Shown: positions 61,477-64,000 of the stretch, one piece after another
How the letters are laid out: every line of letters begins with the position of its first letter
How positions within the stretch are numbered: the first letter of the stretch is position 1
NCBI RefSeq assembly: GCF_001693385.1
Contig: NZ_CP016428.1
Coordinates: forward strand, 3,720,001-3,784,000
Length of the DNA stretch: 64,000 nt
Origin: Bradyrhizobium icense
Lineage (GTDB): Bacteria > Pseudomonadota > Alphaproteobacteria > Rhizobiales > Xanthobacteraceae
Reading direction: 5' to 3'
The notes under the pieces: generated by a model
Told to the model about the DNA's origin: nothing
The model's database searches: none
The model's input: the letters and a program-made list of their open reading frames with translations, nothing else
Program-made: the position numbers and the translations under genes

Positions 61477-61817
61477 GCGAATTTTTCGGCAACCCGCACG
61501 CGCTGTTGGTCCTCGTGCTTGCAGGTTTCCTGCCCAACGAGATCTGGCGCATGGCCGGGCTGTGGTTCGGCGCCGGTGTCGACGAGGGCTCGGAAGTCCT
61601 GGTGTGGGTGCGGGCGGTGGCGACCGCGATCCTCGCCGGCGTCATCGCGCAAATCCTGGTGCAGCCGCCGGGCGCGCTGGCCGGCGTGCCGGACTGGCTG
61701 CGCTATGGCGCGGTCGCTACCGGCTTTGCGGTGTTCATGCTGACGCGACGCTCGATCTTTGCCGGCGTGGTCTCTGGCGAGATCATCCTTCTGGCCGGCA
61801 AATGGTGGCTCGGTTGA
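61473..61817 (+). CDS. azlD: AzlD-family small transport subunit
   Basis: The 114-residue protein has about four membrane segments and FLPNEIWRMAGLWFGAG near the start, typical of the AzlD partner. The ATGA overlap with azlC shows translational coupling. Confidence 0.88.
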   Translation: MSEFFGNPHALLVLVLAGFLPNEIWRMAGLWFGAGVDEGSEVLVWVRAVATAILAGVIAQILVQPPGALAGVPDWLRYGAVATGFAVFMLTRRSIFAGVVSGEIILLAGKWWLG

Positions 61818-61897
61818 TTGCGTGGCCCATAATCCGGTACTGTCCCGCACGCAAGAAAAGTTGCAGGCGATCGGTGCCCATCTCACTGGATTAGGCA

Positions 61898-62389
61898 ATG
61901 GCTCAGGACACCAAACTGCGCGAGGGCGAAGTTACCGTCGATATGCCGCCGGCCCGCGATGCCGGGCTGGTGTTCATCGGCCGCATCCGCACGCCCTGGA
62001 AGTCGCGGCTGGAAACGCCGCGGCAGGGCCGCCACGATGGCCCGGTCTGCCGGCTCGAGATTTTCGAGCCCTGGGTGCCCGCGATCAAGGGCGTCGACTT
62101 CTATGAAAATCTCGAAGTGATCTATTGGCTGCATCACTCGCGCCGCGATCTCGTGCTGCAGAGCCCGAAGAACAACCGGAAAACCCGCGGCACCTTCTCG
62201 CTGCGCTCGCCGGTACGGCCCAATCCGATCGGCACCTCGATCGTGAAATTCGTCGCCGTGGAGGGTAACACGATCCTGGTGCGCGGCCTCGACTGTCTCG
62301 ACGAGACGCCGCTGCTGGACGTCAAGCCGGACCGCTGCGAGTTCTCGCCGCTGGCACAGCCGAAGGGCGGGGATTTCGAGACGGAGTAG
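61898..62389 (+). CDS. trmO: tRNA (t6A37)-methyltransferase TrmO family protein
   Basis: The 163-residue protein has the TsaA/TrmO signature: [19 protein letters not shown] near residue 26, [15 protein letters not shown] near 110, and [15 protein letters not shown] near 137. TrmO uses S-adenosylmethionine to methylate t6A at position 37 of tRNA(Thr). Length matches the single-domain archaeal-type form rather than the two-domain E. coli form. Confidence 0.88.
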   Translation: MAQDTKLREGEVTVDMPPARDAGLVFIGRIRTPWKSRLETPRQGRHDGPVCRLEIFEPWVPAIKGVDFYENLEVIYWLHHSRRDLVLQSPKNNRKTRGTFSLRSPVRPNPIGTSIVKFVAVEGNTILVRGLDCLDETPLLDVKPDRCEFSPLAQPKGGDFETE

Positions 62390-62398
62390 GTTTCGCCC

Positions 62399-62519
62399 CG
62401 TCATTGCGAGGAACGAAAGCGACGAAGCAATCCATTTCTCGGCTTACGGCGCGCTGGATTGCTTCGTGGAGCCTGTCATCGGAGCGGCGCTTCGCGCCGG
62501 CCCGTTGGCTCGCAATGAC
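62399..62519. repeat. Palindromic intergenic repeat, type 2 (long)
   Basis: Begins CGTCATTGCGAGGAACG and ends GGCTCGCAATGAC, with an inner pair AAGCAATCCA/TGGATTGCTT and a hairpin GGCGCTTCGCGCC. Its right end is nearly identical to the end of the repeat at 60578. Confidence 0.8.
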
Positions 62520-62527
62520 TGTGGATG

Positions 62528-62950
62528 CTACCCCAGCGCCGCCATCAGCTTGGTCGCGTTGTCCTCCAGCACCTTGACATCTTCCTTGCGGCTTGCGGGC
62601 GGCAGTAGCGCCACGCCATCGTGGCGCGGCATCACATGCATGTGCAAATGAAACACGACCTGCCCGCCAGCGGGCTCGTTGAATTGCTGCACGGTGATGC
62701 CGTCCGCCTTGAAGGCCTTCATCGCGGCGGCGGCGATTTTGTGGGCGGCGCGCGCGACGTGGGCGTAATCGTCGGGCGTGATATCGAGGATGTTGCGGGC
62801 AGGGACCTTGGGGATCACCAGCGTATGGCCGGGCGAACGCGGCATGATGTCGAGGAAGGCCATCACATGGTCGTCCTCATAAACCTTGTGGCAGGGAAAC
62901 TCGCCGCGCAGGATTTTTGCGAAGGGGTTGTTGGTATCATAGGCGGGCAT
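62528..62950 (-). CDS. HIT-family nucleotide hydrolase/transferase
   Basis: The 140-residue protein has the histidine triad HLHMHVMP near residue 100 and the family start FAKILRGEFPCHKVYEDD. HIT proteins cleave nucleoside phosphoramidates or dinucleotides. ATG 62950 gives the standard length; the frame is open to 63004. Confidence 0.93.
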   Translation of the reverse strand: MPAYDTNNPFAKILRGEFPCHKVYEDDHVMAFLDIMPRSPGHTLVIPKVPARNILDITPDDYAHVARAAHKIAAAAMKAFKADGITVQQFNEPAGGQVVFHLHMHVMPRHDGVALLPPASRKEDVKVLEDNATKLMAALG

Positions 62951-63000
62951 GGTTTCTTCCCTCAAGTTTGGTCTCAATCTCACGTCGCTGGCACAACCGG

Positions 63001-64000
63001 TCAAGCCTCGTCCGCGGCCTTGCGGAACGGGCCAGCCTCGGTCAACTCGCGTCCGACCTCCGCCACATAGGCCCGTTCGCGCTTCAGATAGTCGGCGATT
63101 GCGCGGCGCAGGTCGGGGTCGGCGATGAAGTGCGCGGAGTAAGTCGTTTGCGGCAGGTAGCCGCGGGCCAGCTTGTGTTCGCCTTGCGCGCCGGCCTCGA
63201 CGACTTTCAGGCCGCGCTGGATCGCAAAATCAATCGCCTGATAGTAGCAGATCTCGAAATGCAGGAACGGGTGATGCTCGAGCGCGCCCCAATTACGGCC
63301 GAACAGCGTGTCCGCTCCGATGAAATTGATGGCACCCGCGATCCAGCGCCCGTTTCGTTTGGCCATCACCAGGAGCACGTCGCCGCTCATGCTCTCGCCG
63401 ACCAGCGTGAAGAATTTTCGCGTGAGGTAGGGGCGGCCCCATTTGCGCGAGCCCGTCTCCATGTAGAACGAGAAGAACGCATCCCAGGCTTGCTCGGTGA
63501 TATCGGCTCCGGTCAGGTGGTGGATCGTAATTCCGGCGGCGACCGCCTCGCGCCGCTCGCGCTTGATTGCCTTGCGGTGGCGCGAATTCAGCGAGGTGAG
63601 AAAATCCTCGAATGTCCCATAGCCCTCATTGTGCCAGTGAAACTGCTGGTCGTTCCGCTGCAGGAAGCCATGCTGACGCAACAACTTCGCTTCCGCCTCG
63701 CGGGCAAAGGTCACATGTACGGAGGAGGCATTGGTCGCGTTGCACAGCGCCATCAGCCCGCGCGCCAGCACCGAGCCGATCTGTTCGCGGTCGACGCCGT
63801 CGCGGATCAACAGCCGGGGGCCGGTGGCAGGCGTAAAGGGAACCGAGACCTGCAGTTTCGGATAATAACGTCCGCCGGCGCGCTCATAGGCATCGGCCCA
63901 GCCGCGGTCGAAGACATATTCGCCTTGCGAATGTGTCTTCAGATAGCAGGGCACGATGCCGACGATCTCGCCATTGAGCCGTGCCAAAAGGTGTCGCGGA
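63001..64000 (-). CDS. GNAT-superfamily / DUF482 peptidogalycan-like protein (partial, 5' end outside)
   Basis: The gene enters from the right edge and 332 codons are visible; the frame is open to the edge and the first residues (ARLNGEIVGIVPCYLKTHSQ) are already inside the conserved domain. Phrases such as GEYVFDRGWADAYERAGG, SLNSRHRKAIKRERREAV and AGAINFIGADTLFGRNWGAL mark this family of acyltransferase-like proteins, whose reaction is not established. Confidence 0.88.
   Translation of the reverse strand, partial: PRHLLARLNGEIVGIVPCYLKTHSQGEYVFDRGWADAYERAGGRYYPKLQVSVPFTPATGPRLLIRDGVDREQIGSVLARGLMALCNATNASSVHVTFAREAEAKLLRQHGFLQRNDQQFHWHNEGYGTFEDFLTSLNSRHRKAIKRERREAVAAGITIHHLTGADITEQAWDAFFSFYMETGSRKWGRPYLTRKFFTLVGESMSGDVLLVMAKRNGRWIAGAINFIGADTLFGRNWGALEHHPFLHFEICYYQAIDFAIQRGLKVVEAGAQGEHKLARGYLPQTTYSAHFIADPDLRRAIADYLKRERAYVAEVGRELTEAGPFRKAADEA

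Overview
The window looks like a chromosomal segment of a Bradyrhizobium-like alphaproteobacterium (Nitrobacteraceae). This is inferred from high G+C coding sequence, a mipZ ATPase gene divergent from panC, a phasin gene near clpS-clpA, an Flp-pilus TadG-like gene, small proteins typical of this group, and palindromic intergenic repeats starting CGTCATTGCGAG. No rRNA, tRNA, CRISPR array or complete insertion sequence was seen.

Region 1 (1-19.1 kb) is a propane/alkane oxidation locus. A minus-strand operon (c-type cytochrome, VOC protein, gluconate 2-dehydrogenase subunit 3-like protein, GMC oxidoreductase cut by the window edge) lies back to back with a zinc alcohol dehydrogenase. Then come two Cys-rich microprotein genes and a soluble diiron monooxygenase operon: hydroxylase large subunit, reductase, hydroxylase small subunit, coupling protein, amidohydrolase, MIP18-like protein and a divergent GroEL. 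An aquaporin, a hypothetical gene and a sigma-54 activator with a GAFTGA motif follow. Three -24/-12 promoters (2588, 4038, 4992) share the TGGCACG core and precede the dehydrogenase, the microproteins and the monooxygenase operon. Two of them have closely related upstream repeat elements. The likely scheme is that the activator binds these elements, the monooxygenase makes 2-propanol, the dehydrogenases oxidise it, and GroEL and the MIP18 protein help mature the diiron enzyme. Behind the regulator is an unexplained block of four genes, including a coiled-coil protein and a WD40-like protein.

Region 2 (19.1-32 kb) is accessory and partly decayed. It holds a short PAS sensor gene, an IS481-type transposase remnant, a DUF2235 hydrolase, a secreted serine hydrolase, a frameshifted fragment of a filamentous-haemagglutinin-like protein, and several small genes. 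Its most unusual member is a 1167-residue protein joining a degenerate receiver and a LuxR DNA-binding domain to a VCBS/RTX calcium-binding region and a long repetitive His/Asn/Ser-rich tail. A Gly-rich secreted protein and a lipoprotein follow.

Region 3 (32-64 kb) is mostly ordinary chromosome: polysaccharide deacetylase plus a decayed paralogue, mgtE, aldo/keto reductase, a TonB/TolA-like protein with a duplicated 3' fragment, dioxygenase, GST, DUF1489, panC, mipZ, an MDR oxidoreductase divergent from an XRE regulator, alpha/beta hydrolase, VWA and DnaJ-domain proteins, a SPOR-containing D,D-carboxypeptidase, phasin, a frameshifted TadG-like gene, clpS-clpA, PilZ, a lytic transglycosylase, azlCD, trmO, a HIT protein and a GNAT-like protein cut by the right edge. 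The phasin promoter carries two palindromic operators, and a related palindrome lies in front of the alpha/beta hydrolase gene.
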